DNA of 42,107 nt from JANNFX01 sp031380225. Lineage in GTDB: Bacteria > Pseudomonadota > Alphaproteobacteria > Rhizobiales > Hyphomicrobiaceae. The stretch lies in assembly GCA_031380225.1 (NCBI GenBank), contig JANNFX010000222.1:1-42107 (forward strand), read 5' to 3'. A program made the position numbers and the translations under genes. Position 1 is the first letter of the stretch. Every line of letters starts with the position of its first letter. Of this stretch, positions 1 through 8,408 are shown one piece after another. Below the pieces are notes generated by a model that saw only the letters and a program-made list of their open reading frames with translations, searched no databases and was not told the origin of the DNA.

Positions 1-101
1 GGGTTGACCACCAGGAAGCCCTCGGTACAACATCGCTCTAGTCAAAGCGTTAGGGCATGATAGTCTCCTAGTCTTTCAGGGTTTACTACGGAGTGCCGCC
101 G

Positions 102-2027
102 ATGACGCGGGAAGCCCGATTGTTTTTATTCGTTCTTTTATGGGTGCTGAACGGTTTTCAATTCCAGTGGCCGGCGCTGGCCCAGGATGACGCTAGATGG
201 CAAAGTGTCAGCGATGCGGCAACCGGTATCACATTAGAATTGCCCCTCGCTGTTCTGACTGAACAGAAAAGTACCAAGTGGGGTACCAACTGGTCTGCTC
301 GCGACAAGAGCATCAATGTGGATACGCTGTTGTATCCGAAGGGTCCGTCCCTCAAGGCGCGCTACAATCAATTGCGGGCAATCAAAGGCCACTTTTTTAC
401 CAAAGACAAGTTCAGGCCGGACTCATTCATTCTTGACGGAACAACAGCCGAAGGCGGCACGTTTCACGTCGAAGGCAGGATGAAAGGCGAAACTGTTAAG
501 GGTTTGTCAGTCCTCTACTCCGCCAAGCGAAAAACAGACGGACCTGCGATTGTAGAGCGGGTAGCCAAGGGTTTTGCTGCGTTCGCTGGCGATGCGCAGT
601 CAGCGGGTTCCGCAGATCCCTTTATTGAAAAACTTGTCGCCGTCACAACGCCGAAGCTGACGGCTTCAAGCATAAGCGTCGCACCAAATATCGACCGGGT
701 TGATAGCGACGAGACTGTTGTTTTCTCGCCCGATGGCCGGCTATTGGCGAGCAGCAGCGGCTATGGTGCCGATAGCATTAAAATTTGGGACGTGGCGTCG
801 GGCCGCTTACTACGCACGCTGCAATACTACGCGTACTTTTTGGATGCCGTGTTTACTCCCGACAGCAAGTCGCTAATCACCGGCCATAAAGACGGGCGCG
901 TGAAGGTTTGGAACCTTGAGACCGGCGAAAGCACTACTACGTTCTTGGCGGGCAGCGATCTGGGTGAGGACGTTCAAGAGCGGATGCCGGTCCAAGCACT
1001 GTGGATCGATCTTGATGGTACCCTACTGATCACCGGCGATAACGGCGGCACCGTTCGGTTTTGGGATCTTGGGGAGAAGAAACTGCTCAAGACATTTACA
1101 CTCGATATTATCAACATTATCGATGTCGGCTTGTTGGCAGACGCCCGGCAACTGATCGCGGTTGGCTCGCGATCTGCCAAGGTTGTCGACGTGGAAAGCG
1201 GACGCATTGTCGAAACGGGGGATATTGTAGCGCTCGACGAAAAAGTGGATGGCCCGGCTTTTGAGCAATGGAGTATCGTTGGAGACCGTCTTTTAGCATT
1301 TCCGTCAACTGCCAAGGACTGTTCTATTGACACCCTGTTGGTTCAAGAATTGCCTCTGGCGGGTCCGAAAAAGAAGCCTGTCGTGCTTGATAAGCCAGAG
1401 GGGTGTTTGCGTCCGGACGGCGACTACGAAACTGGGCGGCTCAGGGTATTCCGGGCCGTCAACGGCAAGCACATCGTGGTAGCCCGGCGCGGAACGCCTG
1501 AGCTCAGGGTTATCGAAATTGGGACCTGGAAAACCAGCCGCACCATAACATGGCCAGATCAATCGAGCGCCGACGTGATCGAAGTCTCGGCCGATCTGAC
1601 GCGTGCCGTGACCAACCACAATGGCCGGCTGCGCGTCCATCAACTCGAGAGCGGCATAGTATCCAGTGAACTGGCCGCGGTTGGCGATTCCGATGCTTAT
1701 GCTGTGGCGTCGGACAACCATATTGTCATGCAACATTCAAGCCGTGCTTCGGGCGGCCGATCTAATCTCCGGACGTGGCAGCTGGGTTCGCTCTCTTCCC
1801 TCGACTCCACTGATTCCATCGAGCCAGACGTTAAAATCCCCGTAGCTCAAGCTGAAATCGAGAGAGAGACAAGCGATAAGATTCTCGACGTTTCTGCCGA
1901 CGGACAGCAGGTGCTTTTAGTTCAGCAGAAGCAGAACGTAGTGGTCGTGCCGGTCGGTGGCGGGAAAGCACCGAAGCGATTTTCATTGAGGAGTGTCACC
2001 GAAATCCGCGGTGGCCGGTTTTTTTAG
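102..2027 (+). CDS. Exported WD40-repeat protein, N-terminal part of a frameshifted WD40-caspase gene
   Basis: An N-terminal signal peptide (hydrophobic FLFVLLWVL, cleavage near ALAQ) is followed by a domain of about 150 residues and then WD40 blades, seen as repeats such as VVFSPDGRLLASSS, IKIWD, VKVWNLETG and VRFWDLG. WD40 propellers are protein-binding scaffolds, here probably periplasmic. An ORF could begin at GTG 93, but ATG 102 has GGAG (90-93) eight bases ahead and is preferred. The frame ends at TAG 2025-2027 directly after a run of seven T (2019-2025). Dropping one T continues the blade without a break (GGRFF then RDGTKAVV) into the next ORF, giving one protein of 1379 residues. So this is most likely the 5' part of one gene, interrupted by a real frameshift, a sequencing error, or programmed slippage. 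No EcfG-type promoter was seen in the 101 bases upstream. Confidence 0.8.
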   Translation: MTREARLFLFVLLWVLNGFQFQWPALAQDDARWQSVSDAATGITLELPLAVLTEQKSTKWGTNWSARDKSINVDTLLYPKGPSLKARYNQLRAIKGHFFTKDKFRPDSFILDGTTAEGGTFHVEGRMKGETVKGLSVLYSAKRKTDGPAIVERVAKGFAAFAGDAQSAGSADPFIEKLVAVTTPKLTASSISVAPNIDRVDSDETVVFSPDGRLLASSSGYGADSIKIWDVASGRLLRTLQYYAYFLDAVFTPDSKSLITGHKDGRVKVWNLETGESTTTFLAGSDLGEDVQERMPVQALWIDLDGTLLITGDNGGTVRFWDLGEKKLLKTFTLDIINIIDVGLLADARQLIAVGSRSAKVVDVESGRIVETGDIVALDEKVDGPAFEQWSIVGDRLLAFPSTAKDCSIDTLLVQELPLAGPKKKPVVLDKPEGCLRPDGDYETGRLRVFRAVNGKHIVVARRGTPELRVIEIGTWKTSRTITWPDQSSADVIEVSADLTRAVTNHNGRLRVHQLESGIVSSELAAVGDSDAYAVASDNHIVMQHSSRASGGRSNLRTWQLGSLSSLDSTDSIEPDVKIPVAQAEIERETSDKILDVSADGQQVLLVQQKQNVVVVPVGGGKAPKRFSLRSVTEIRGGRFF

Positions 2028-4242
2028 AGACGGAACGAAAGCAGTCGTGCGCGGGGATGTATCCGAAAATGAATCGAGTGTTGTGGTGATCGATACCGCT
2101 GATGGTCGCGTGCTCCAAACGTTGAAATCTCCAACAGCAGCCGGTGAATTGGGTTTGGGCAACGCTTCAGCCTTGGCCGTTTCAGAGGACGGTGGCCACG
2201 TCGCTGCGGGTTACTGGTTCGGTAAGGTAGTGGTATGGCAGACGGACACCGGTCAAATCGTTGCGCAAACAAATGAAATCGAGAGCGCAATTTTTACAAT
2301 CCAATTCGCTAAAGACGGAAATAGTCTGCTGTTTGGGACCCGCGACGCGGACGTTTATGCATGGGACTGGAAGCTCGGGCACAGCGACATGAAAACCTTC
2401 GATCTCGAAAGAGATCTCAGCGGCTATATCGTTGCAACAAGTGTGGCTTGGTCACACGATGGCAAAACTGTCGTGGCCGGAGTCGGACGCCGGGCGATTT
2501 CATCGAGCGATACCGGCGCCGATACATCAATTCGTGTCTGGGATGCCGCCAATAGTAAGCTGCTCATTAAACTCGAAGGCCATACCGGTGGCGTTGCAAC
2601 GGTCACTTTTTCCCCGGATGACCGTTGGATTGTGTCGGGCAGTTACGACGGTACCATTCGCTATTGGGACCGGCAGACAGGAAAACAAGTAATTACCATC
2701 GCAGCAACGGACGGTGGCCGCTGGCTTGCGATCACCGACCGCGGCTTCTTCGCAGGCTCGCCCGGCAGCGAAGACTTGATCAGCGTCGTGCGCGGTTTCG
2801 AGTCCTATTCAGTGGCGCAGTTCCGCAAGCACCTCTACCGTCCCGACCTTGTCGAGCAGTTGTTGAAGGGCGACCCAACCCGGCTTTATGCCGATGCGGT
2901 GCATGGCCTCGATTTGGCGAAGATTCTAGAGTCGGGTTCCGCGCCACAGATTGAGCCGTTGCCCGGCCGCAAAGCCGAACAGGCCAACGACACGGTGCGC
3001 GTGACGCTGCGCATCACCGATACTGGCGGCGGCATTGGCAAGGGTGTCGATTGGCGCGTCAACGGCGTCACGTCCGGCGGCGATGAGGCACCGCCAGCGG
3101 CCTCTGCTGAGGAACTAGCCTCCGGATTTCGCATCGTTTCGCAAACTCTAAGGGTCGATCCGACGCAAAAAAACGAGATCGAGGTGACGGCCTATAACGG
3201 CGAAGGCCTGCTGGCGAGCGCGCCGTACCGTTTGGTCGTCGATCCGTTCGGCGTCACATCCGCCCCGCGCGCCCGCATGTTTATTCTTTCGGTCGGTGTC
3301 AGCAATTACGACAACAAAGACTGGTCGCTGAAGTATGCCGCGCGGGATGCTGCCGATTTCGCGTCGAGCATGGAAGCAGTTGCTAAGGGCGGACCGTACG
3401 AACAGGTCAGACTAACCGTGATCCCGGAGGCGGAGGCAACGCGTGGCGGCATCGATGCGGCGTTCAAGAAAATTAAAGATGACGTGCGACCGACCGATGT
3501 ATTCATTCTGTTCGTTGCCGGTCATGGCCGCACGGTTCAGAGCACAGGCACTTATTATTTTCTGCCAAGGGACCTGACGTTCGAGGGTGGTAAGTCGGTC
3601 GAAGACGGGATCGGCCAGGACCAATGGCAGACGTGGCTGAAACAAATAGCAGCCCAAAAGAGCATTCTGATTTTCGATACCTGCGAGAGTTCCGCCGCCG
3701 CAGGCCTGACGCGCGGCGAGAAGGAACGCGAAACGGCGGTTGATCGGTTGCGCGATGCCACCGGCCGCAGTGTCATTACTGCTGCGCGGCAAGCCGCCTA
3801 TGAAGGCTACAAGGAACACGGCGTGCTGACCTACGCCATCCTTGACGCGCTAAGCGAAATCGCCGGTCAGCCGTCAACCGAAGTTGATCTCTATCAGTTA
3901 GCCGCCCACGTCGATCGGGAAGTGCCGTCGATATCGAAGAGCTTGTTTGGTGTCGCACAGCGCCCCCACAATAAGATCGAGGGCAATTTTCCGCTCGGAA
4001 TGCGGAAGGCCGGTTTGATTGCGACGCAGGGATCGTCCGCGACTTCAACAGTGCCGACCCATGTTATGGTTCGCGCGGAACGGGTTCGCGCACGCCCCGC
4101 CGCCGATACACAGGGCGACCGTGAACTCGCTCCGGGCACGCAAGTCTATGTGTTGAAATACTCGGGCGATTGGGCTGCCGTAGGGCGCGACGGGCAACCG
4201 CTCGGCTATGTGCCCGCCGACGCTCTTGTTCGGCTGCAATAG
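1993..4242 (+). CDS. WD40-caspase (peptidase C14)-SH3 protein, C-terminal part
   Basis: Counting from GTG 1993, residues to about 250 complete the WD40 propeller (IRVWDAANSK, SGSYDGTIRYWDR). After a linker with an Ig-like look (TVRVTLRITDTGGG), a caspase-fold domain starts near residue 427 (FILSVGVSNYDN). It carries the catalytic dyad: His511 in AGHGRT and Cys564 in IFDTCESS. The last 60 residues resemble a bacterial SH3 domain (GYVPADALVRL). Prokaryotic caspase homologues are cysteine peptidases, often Arg/Lys specific, and WD40 fusions are common. GTG 1993 has AGGAG directly against it with no spacing, so independent initiation looks poor. Translation probably enters from the upstream frame at about 2026. 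Whether the product is exported depends on that join, since the signal peptide is in the upstream ORF. Confidence 0.85.
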   Translation: MSPKSAVAGFFRDGTKAVVRGDVSENESSVVVIDTADGRVLQTLKSPTAAGELGLGNASALAVSEDGGHVAAGYWFGKVVVWQTDTGQIVAQTNEIESAIFTIQFAKDGNSLLFGTRDADVYAWDWKLGHSDMKTFDLERDLSGYIVATSVAWSHDGKTVVAGVGRRAISSSDTGADTSIRVWDAANSKLLIKLEGHTGGVATVTFSPDDRWIVSGSYDGTIRYWDRQTGKQVITIAATDGGRWLAITDRGFFAGSPGSEDLISVVRGFESYSVAQFRKHLYRPDLVEQLLKGDPTRLYADAVHGLDLAKILESGSAPQIEPLPGRKAEQANDTVRVTLRITDTGGGIGKGVDWRVNGVTSGGDEAPPAASAEELASGFRIVSQTLRVDPTQKNEIEVTAYNGEGLLASAPYRLVVDPFGVTSAPRARMFILSVGVSNYDNKDWSLKYAARDAADFASSMEAVAKGGPYEQVRLTVIPEAEATRGGIDAAFKKIKDDVRPTDVFILFVAGHGRTVQSTGTYYFLPRDLTFEGGKSVEDGIGQDQWQTWLKQIAAQKSILIFDTCESSAAAGLTRGEKERETAVDRLRDATGRSVITAARQAAYEGYKEHGVLTYAILDALSEIAGQPSTEVDLYQLAAHVDREVPSISKSLFGVAQRPHNKIEGNFPLGMRKAGLIATQGSSATSTVPTHVMVRAERVRARPAADTQGDRELAPGTQVYVLKYSGDWAAVGRDGQPLGYVPADALVRLQ

Positions 4243-4554
4243 ATCAGAAGCGCCAATTACTACCGATCCAATGGCTTAGCGGTGGTCCACTGGACGTGAC
4301 GTCGACTTGGTCGCGCATGTCGATCAGAGTTATCGAAGCCAAGTAATTTCCGGAGTCTTCGCAAATTTGGCTAAAGCCATCTACGTGCTTCTGACATCAA
4401 TACCGCGCAGCAGCCGCATTGCCACTTTTGAAAAACTTTTCTGCATCGATGAGTATTCAGACAGCACGGCAATTCAAGTTTTGCGGACGTAAGCCGCAGG
4501 CTACTGGCTATGGTTAACTCAACTTGCAGATTAACGCCTAACACTAGCGCGTTT

Positions 4555-4579
4555 GGAACCATCAGCTGGGTCGCGCGTT
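4555..4579 (+). promoter_or_regulatory. Predicted sigma-EcfG promoter (possible small RNA)
   Basis: GGAAC 4555-4559, 16-base spacer, CGTT 4576-4579. No convincing ORF starts nearby; the site faces two C-rich hairpins ending at 4677. Confidence 0.7.
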
Positions 4580-4584
4580 ATGAT

Positions 4585-4677
4585 GGTGCCAGATATTTGG
4601 CCGGCCGCCTCCGTCCCCCCCCAGGCGTCCGCAGCGGCCCGCAACCCCTCCCCCCGTGGTTGCGGGTCGCCATTTTT
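4585..4677 (+). ncRNA. Candidate EcfG-dependent small RNA with C-rich hairpin loops
   Basis: The unit begins about six bases after a GGAAC-N16-CGTT promoter and ends at a terminator-like structure, so the transcript would be about 90 nt. Hairpin 1 pairs 4606-4610 (CGCCT) with 4623-4627 (AGGCG) around a 12-base loop holding eight consecutive C. Hairpin 2 pairs 4634-4646 with 4658-4670 (13 bp, one G-U) around a loop of CCTCCCCCCGT, followed by TTTTT at 4673-4677. C-rich loops that can pair with G-rich ribosome binding regions are a feature of several alphaproteobacterial small RNAs, including the GSR-dependent GsrN of Caulobacter. Homology to GsrN is not claimed; the match is in promoter and architecture. 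The second hairpin could instead be an isolated terminator. Confidence 0.55.
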
Positions 4678-5367
4678 GGTGGAAGCCAGTGACGACGTTT
4701 GACGTCTAACAACCGGCCATATGTACGCCAATGATCACCGCTGGGCTGCAACCAAACTCATCAGTCGTCGTTTACAGGGTTGAAGTAGTCTGTCCTACGA
4801 GCGATTGAATCATGCACGCAGTCCAACCCAATCACTTGATTTATCTCCACTTGCACAACGCCCGCCCAATTGGTCCGTCAATTGGATCGTTCGGAGGTTA
4901 AGAAATTCCAGAAACTGTGATTGACCAATTCGGGAAAACATACACTTACGCCGGATTAGCGTCCCGCCGTTGGGGAGACACCATTGATTGAGATGTTATG
5001 AAAGCTGGAGAATTTTTGTTCAATTCAGGATTGGTGTATTGACTGAAAGCATGAAGGACGTCGTGGTGGCAGCGGTTGTTCGCCCAGTGACAGGTAGCGT
5101 CGTCACTTGCAGATTAGTTGAGGCTTTTGTTGTTGCTGGCTGTTCGCGGTCAACCTGCGATTATCCTCATCAAAGACCATGTTCCAATGTAACTCGCCGA
5201 GCAAGTCCATGAAGGTTGCTGGTAGTTCCTCACTCGTGACTGTCCAAAGTATTCGAATTCTCTCGATCAAGTATTTGGTCCTTCAATTCCGTCCTATTGG
5301 AATTAAATGCCTGGGCGTGCTGATTGTTCCTGCTTCCGGGAAAAATCGCAAAAATCGGTCTGCTGCC

Positions 5368-5392
5368 GGAACCATTCAGTAAACAATTCGTT
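5368..5392 (+). promoter_or_regulatory. Predicted sigma-EcfG promoter for the 5446-6436 operon
   Basis: GGAAC 5368-5372, 16-base spacer, CGTT 5389-5392, 53 bases before the ATG at 5446. Confidence 0.8.
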
Positions 5393-5445
5393 TTTTGCAG
5401 TGAGTTGGGCCGACTGGCCCAGCCATTAGCGAAGGAGATGTCAAT

Positions 5446-5826
5446 ATGAAGCTTTTCATAACAGCAGTTGCCGGTCTGGCGGTTGCCATGACCGCTGTGG
5501 CGGTCGCTGAAACCACAAATGTTCCAGCGCCATCAAATGATCCCGTTGCTGTTGAACCACTCGACCGTGAGGTACCGGCTGCGATCAAAAATGCTCCGGC
5601 AGAAATTCAACCAAAATCGAGTTCCGATACAGCAAATTTGCCGCTGGAAGGTGCCAATAGTTTCACCGAAGCTCAAGCCAAACAGCTGGTCCAGGATGCC
5701 GGTTACAGCGGCATTTCTACTTTGACAAAAGACCAGCGAGGCGTCTGGCGCGGCACTGCAATGAAGGCTGGTGCCCAGGCCAAAGTCGCCGTCGATTTCA
5801 AAGGCAACGTCGTTGAAGTCAATTAA
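5446..5826 (+). CDS. Secreted PepSY-like small protein
   Basis: A protein of 126 residues. It has a signal peptide (residues 1-21, ending AVAVAE), a Pro/Ala/Glu-rich linker to about residue 70, and a C-terminal domain with the pattern FTEAQAKQLVQDAGY, then a central GVWRGTAM strand and a final DFKGNVVEV strand. That is typical of the PepSY-like alpha/beta fold found in many short rhizobial periplasmic proteins; the function of these is unknown. AAGGAGA at 5432-5438 fixes the ATG start. It is the first gene of an operon with the general-stress-protein-like gene 25 bases downstream. The EcfG-type promoter just upstream implies induction in the general stress response. Confidence 0.75.
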   Translation: MKLFITAVAGLAVAMTAVAVAETTNVPAPSNDPVAVEPLDREVPAAIKNAPAEIQPKSSSDTANLPLEGANSFTEAQAKQLVQDAGYSGISTLTKDQRGVWRGTAMKAGAQAKVAVDFKGNVVEVN

Positions 5827-5851
5827 CCGGGAAATCAAAGGAGTTTGAGTA

Positions 5852-6436
5852 ATGACACGAATTGTGAGTTATCTTTACGACGATCCTGACCAAGCTCGCG
5901 CGGCAGTCGAATCGCTCGAAGAAGCAAGCTTCTCAACCAACGAGGTGAGCTTGGTCGCTCGTGCGCAAGACGGCACTTTAACGACTGAAGACTTGGACGG
6001 GTCCGGAGCGGTTACAGGCGCTGGAATTGGAAGCGTTGCAGGCGCCGGTGCGGGCGTATTGGCCGCGTTAGGCATGTTGGCAATTCCGGGTATTGGGCCG
6101 GTTGTCGCCGCTGGCGTGCTTGCCACAACGATTGTCACAGCAACCGGAGGAGCGATTGCTGGCGGCCTCGTCGGCGCCTTGGTTGACTTCGGCGTCGATA
6201 GGGAAGATGCCGATGTTTACGCCGAAGGAATCCGGCGTGGCAGTGCGTTGGTCACAGTCCGAACAAGCAATGATCGCTGGCAAGTAGCGGATGAAATTCT
6301 GCGCATGCATAGTCCGGTCAATACGGCGTCGCGTCGCGACGAATACATCGAGTCCGGTTGGCAAGAAGAGGATCGTGGAACCAAGCGCTTTGAGCGCGCG
6401 GATGCTGCTGTCGGCGGCCGGGACGACAATCGGTAA
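5852..6436 (+). CDS. General stress protein 17M-like (YflT-type) membrane protein
   Basis: A protein of 194 residues. The N-terminus (IVSYLYDDPDQARAAVESLEEASF) is the alpha/beta opening of the GSP17M/YflT-like domain, which reads as a fold that scans inter-residue pairs with a strand-helix unit. Residues about 52-113 are a Gly/Ala-rich hydrophobic region (GAGIGSVAGAGAGVLAALG) like a glycine-zipper membrane segment, and strand VTVRT near residue 135 closes the domain. The tail is charged. AAAGGAG precedes the ATG. It follows the PepSY-like gene by 25 bases and ends 28 bases before a strong terminator, so the two form one stress operon. The precise biochemical role of this family is not established. 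Confidence 0.75.
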   Translation: MTRIVSYLYDDPDQARAAVESLEEASFSTNEVSLVARAQDGTLTTEDLDGSGAVTGAGIGSVAGAGAGVLAALGMLAIPGIGPVVAAGVLATTIVTATGGAIAGGLVGALVDFGVDREDADVYAEGIRRGSALVTVRTSNDRWQVADEILRMHSPVNTASRRDEYIESGWQEEDRGTKRFERADAAVGGRDDNR

Positions 6437-6464
6437 ACACCTGTTCGTAAATTTGTATCAAATG

Positions 6465-6489
6465 AGCCAGCCGGAATTTCCGGCTGGCT
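6465..6489 (+). terminator. Rho-independent terminator of the 5446-6436 operon
   Basis: Perfect 12-base inverted repeat AGCCAGCCGGAA / TTCCGGCTGGCT (about 10 bp of real stem with a short AT loop), followed by ATTTCTT, 28 bases after the stop codon. Confidence 0.85.
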
Positions 6490-6881
6490 ATTTCTTGTCG
6501 CTTAACAAACGAACGTCAAATTCAGAGTGAGAAAAAGCAAAGTATGCGGCTTAAATAGAGCCAGTTGAGGCGGCCAACATCCAGTACGAGAAAAATGCTG
6601 CTGGTATCGGGTGTCTCCAGTCCCTCGAGGTTCAGCACGTTCAGTACCCTATTATACCGGCGCGCCAAAGTTTTGACTCTTGCATTTCTGGAAGGCGCGC
6701 CCGTATCGTTCTTCGCTTTGCGCGCGGCGACACGCGTTCCGCGCGCCGGCCGCCGCGCGCCGCCAGCTTCGAGGCGGGTTAATACTTTTGACCGCTGGTT
6801 ACACAACTTCGGGAGTATAAACGTTGCAAAAAAAGGTCCTCTGTGAAGGCCCTTGTAGGCGGCATTGATCACTGCAAAAAC
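6490..6881. other. Non-coding region with GC-rich inverted repeats
   Basis: No convincing gene on either strand. It holds two GGCGCGCC palindromes about 34 bases apart (near 6660 and 6694) and a perfect 10-base inverted repeat, GCGCGCGGCG at 6720-6729 with CGCCGCGCGC at 6751-6760. The surrounding sequence is much richer in AT, so this reads like a structured insert or RNA. No terminal repeats or target duplications were found. Confidence 0.4.
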
Positions 6882-7178
6882 TTACTTGGTTGCACCCGGA
6901 GCATCCTTCGCAGCTTTGCCTGCCAAGCTATCTTCTGCTGGCACAGCGTTCGGGTCTACTGTGACTCCGGTCGTGTCTTTGTTGACACCCGGTTGATCCT
7001 TCATTTGCTTTTCTGACAAACTTCCTGAATCAGGTTTTGCGGTCGGTTGGGCCGTATCGCCGCCAGTCGTACCAGGATGATCATCCATTGCTTTTCCTGC
7101 CAAGCCCTTATCATCTGCTGCAAAGACTGGCGATATTGACATTGCTACAGCGAGAGCTGCTGAAACTAACCTATTCAT
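6882..7178 (-). CDS. Small secreted protein with repeated K-x-M/A-x-D-x-PG motif
   Basis: A protein of 98 residues with a clear signal peptide (MNRLVSAALAVAMSISPVFA). The mature part is short, hydrophilic and low in complexity, built from three imperfect copies of one motif: LAGKAMDDHPGTT, SEKQMKDQPGVNK and LAGKAAKDAPGATK. I do not recognise a named family; no catalytic residues stand out. It is probably a periplasmic stress-induced protein, since a GGAAC-N16-AGTT promoter lies 47 bases upstream. Confidence 0.7.
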   Translation of the reverse strand: MNRLVSAALAVAMSISPVFAADDKGLAGKAMDDHPGTTGGDTAQPTAKPDSGSLSEKQMKDQPGVNKDTTGVTVDPNAVPAEDSLAGKAAKDAPGATK

Positions 7179-7224
7179 TTCTAGTACCTCAAAGATCCCG
7201 GCTGGACGTTCGCCGTCATTTACG

Positions 7225-7249
7225 AACTCGTTTGCGTTGAATATGTTCC
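7225..7249 (-). promoter_or_regulatory. Predicted sigma-EcfG promoter for 7178-6882
   Basis: On the minus strand GGAAC 7249-7245, 16-base spacer, AGTT 7228-7225, 47 bases before the ATG at 7178. The -10 has A instead of the usual C. Confidence 0.6.
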
Positions 7250-7261
7250 GATTTACTACTC

Positions 7262-7615
7262 TTACTTTGGTTGAAAACTTTGGTCTTTGCCGGCAGCCGG
7301 TGGTTGGATCACCGGCATGTCGCTTTCAAAATCCTCGGGTACGGGCTTTCGAATATCAGGATCTCCAGTGTCAGGCGGCGACAGGATTCCATTCTGTTTC
7401 TGCAGTTCCTTCGACAAAGGTTTGTTGGGATCTCCAGATCCTTGTCCCTGTATTGGAGGAACCCTTGAACCGTCTTCAATGCGCTCAACGGTATATTCTG
7501 CAAGGTGAACGCTGGTGGGGGAACTCGCCTGCGCCGAGCTTGGGCATGCGACTGCTACCACACTGATGGCAACCAACTTACTCGCATGACTAAGCCTGCA
7601 AACCAGATGACGCAC
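7262..7615 (-). CDS. Secreted or lipid-anchored hypothetical protein, Pro-rich
   Basis: A protein of 117 residues from GTG 7615; the frame is open to GTG 7624, but GGAG lies eight bases before the second GTG. The N-terminus has a basic head and hydrophobic core (LVAISVVAVAC) consistent with a signal peptide. The Cys that follows could be a lipoprotein site, although the residues before it are not a classic lipobox. The rest is hydrophilic and proline-rich (SPPDTGDPDIRKPVPEDF) and looks unstructured. No family is recognised. It lies 42 bases downstream of the DUF883-like gene on the same strand and may share its EcfG-type promoter. Confidence 0.55.
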   Translation of the reverse strand: MRHLVCRLSHASKLVAISVVAVACPSSAQASSPTSVHLAEYTVERIEDGSRVPPIQGQGSGDPNKPLSKELQKQNGILSPPDTGDPDIRKPVPEDFESDMPVIQPPAAGKDQSFQPK

Positions 7616-7657
7616 AGCACGCACTCCGTCGAAGAATTCAGCGGTTGAGCCGACCGG

Positions 7658-8182
7658 CTATGATTTACGCACGCTGCCTGCCAGCGACTGCAACCAAGTT
7701 TTTGCGGTGTCGTAAGCGGGTGACGACGTCACGGCCGATGGGTCGATACTGCTTATGGAATCCATCAATCGCTCGAAGCGGGAGATCAATGGTTGCGGAT
7801 TTATGCGGTTCTCTGCAGCACGGCGCAACGTGGCTGTAATATCGTCAGTGGTGTACGTGGACCGGTCGCTAAACTGGAAGCCGCGCCGTGATCGTGGAAC
7901 GATGGCGCTTGCGAGAACAGCGCCGGCCACTACAGCCACCCCAATTGCCATCCATGGACGTTCTTCAATCGTGCTGCGCAAGGTAGTCACGCCGTCTTTT
8001 GCAGCTGCTCCTACCGCTGCGGCGCCTTGCGAGGACAGCCCAGCAATGGTTTCGACCAGACTGTCAAGTTCGCTGCGCAATCCTGACAATCTCTCATCGT
8101 GGCTCGGAGCCTGTGGGGTGGCTTCATCCGCAGTGGTACGGAACGAAACAGGAGTAATGTTCGGGGAATTGTTCGAGATCAT
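7658..8182 (-). CDS. DUF883/ElaB-YqjD-like membrane-anchored stress protein
   Basis: A protein of 174 residues from ATG 8182, chosen because AAGGTGG lies just ahead of it; an upstream in-frame ATG at 8245 has no such site. It has a helical N-terminal region (LRSELDSLVETIAGLSSQG) with a link TTLRSTIEERPWMAIGVAVVAGAVLASAIV. The ERPW motif followed by one hydrophobic segment is the hallmark of the ElaB/YqjD/DUF883 group, tail-anchored inner-membrane proteins that in E. coli can bind ribosomes in stationary phase. Here a further cytoplasmic helical domain of about 70 residues follows the membrane segment, which is longer than the family norm. The gene is divergent from the related gene at 8409 and has its own EcfG-type promoter. 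Confidence 0.7.
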   Translation of the reverse strand: MISNNSPNITPVSFRTTADEATPQAPSHDERLSGLRSELDSLVETIAGLSSQGAAAVGAAAKDGVTTLRSTIEERPWMAIGVAVVAGAVLASAIVPRSRRGFQFSDRSTYTTDDITATLRRAAENRINPQPLISRFERLMDSISSIDPSAVTSSPAYDTAKTWLQSLAGSVRKS

Positions 8183-8285
8183 CTCAGTCCCACCTTCTTG
8201 GTTGGTATTGACTTGGTTGGTGTTGAACTCAGCAGTGCCGTGCATCTAGGCAAGAAGCATTTTTGAAACTTGGTGCCCGTAGTAA

Positions 8286-8310
8286 AACTCGCAACAGCCT
8301 GCATGGTTCC
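8286..8310 (-). promoter_or_regulatory. Predicted sigma-EcfG promoter for 8182-7658
   Basis: On the minus strand GGAAC 8310-8306, 16-base spacer, AGTT 8289-8286. It is back to back with the plus-strand site at 8338. Confidence 0.65.
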
Positions 8311-8337
8311 AATTTAAAAAAGGGGATGTGCTGTGAT

Positions 8338-8362
8338 GGAACAAACTTGAGTTTGGTGCGTT
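8338..8362 (+). promoter_or_regulatory. Predicted sigma-EcfG promoter for the 8409-9420 operon
   Basis: GGAAC 8338-8342, 16-base spacer, CGTT 8359-8362, 46 bases before the ATG at 8409. Confidence 0.8.
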
Positions 8363-8408
8363 TTTCGATAGTCGTCACACTCAACCTCCCCATGGAAGGG
8401 CGCTCGCA

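Larger units (their letters stand above)
4243..5445. other. Intergenic region of 1.2 kb with two predicted EcfG promoters and a possible small RNA
   Basis: Short ORFs here lack good ribosome binding sites and recognisable protein character. The stretch holds a GGAAC-N16-CGTT site at 4555-4579 followed by C-rich hairpins (see the small RNA), and a second such site at 5368-5392 serving the gene at 5446. I see nothing else between about 4690 and 5367. Confidence 0.6.

Noticed and set aside
3104..3130. GGAAC followed by CGTT inside the caspase gene
   Set aside because: The spacer is 19 bases, outside 16-17, and the site lies within a gene.
4634..4677. Hairpin as terminator of the WD40-caspase gene
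   Set aside because: It lies nearly 400 bases after the stop and just behind an EcfG-type promoter, so it fits a short transcript of its own better. Not fully excluded.
6522..6872. Minus-strand ORF of 116 codons
   Set aside because: Its composition follows the GC-rich palindromes and it has no family character, ribosome binding site or promoter.
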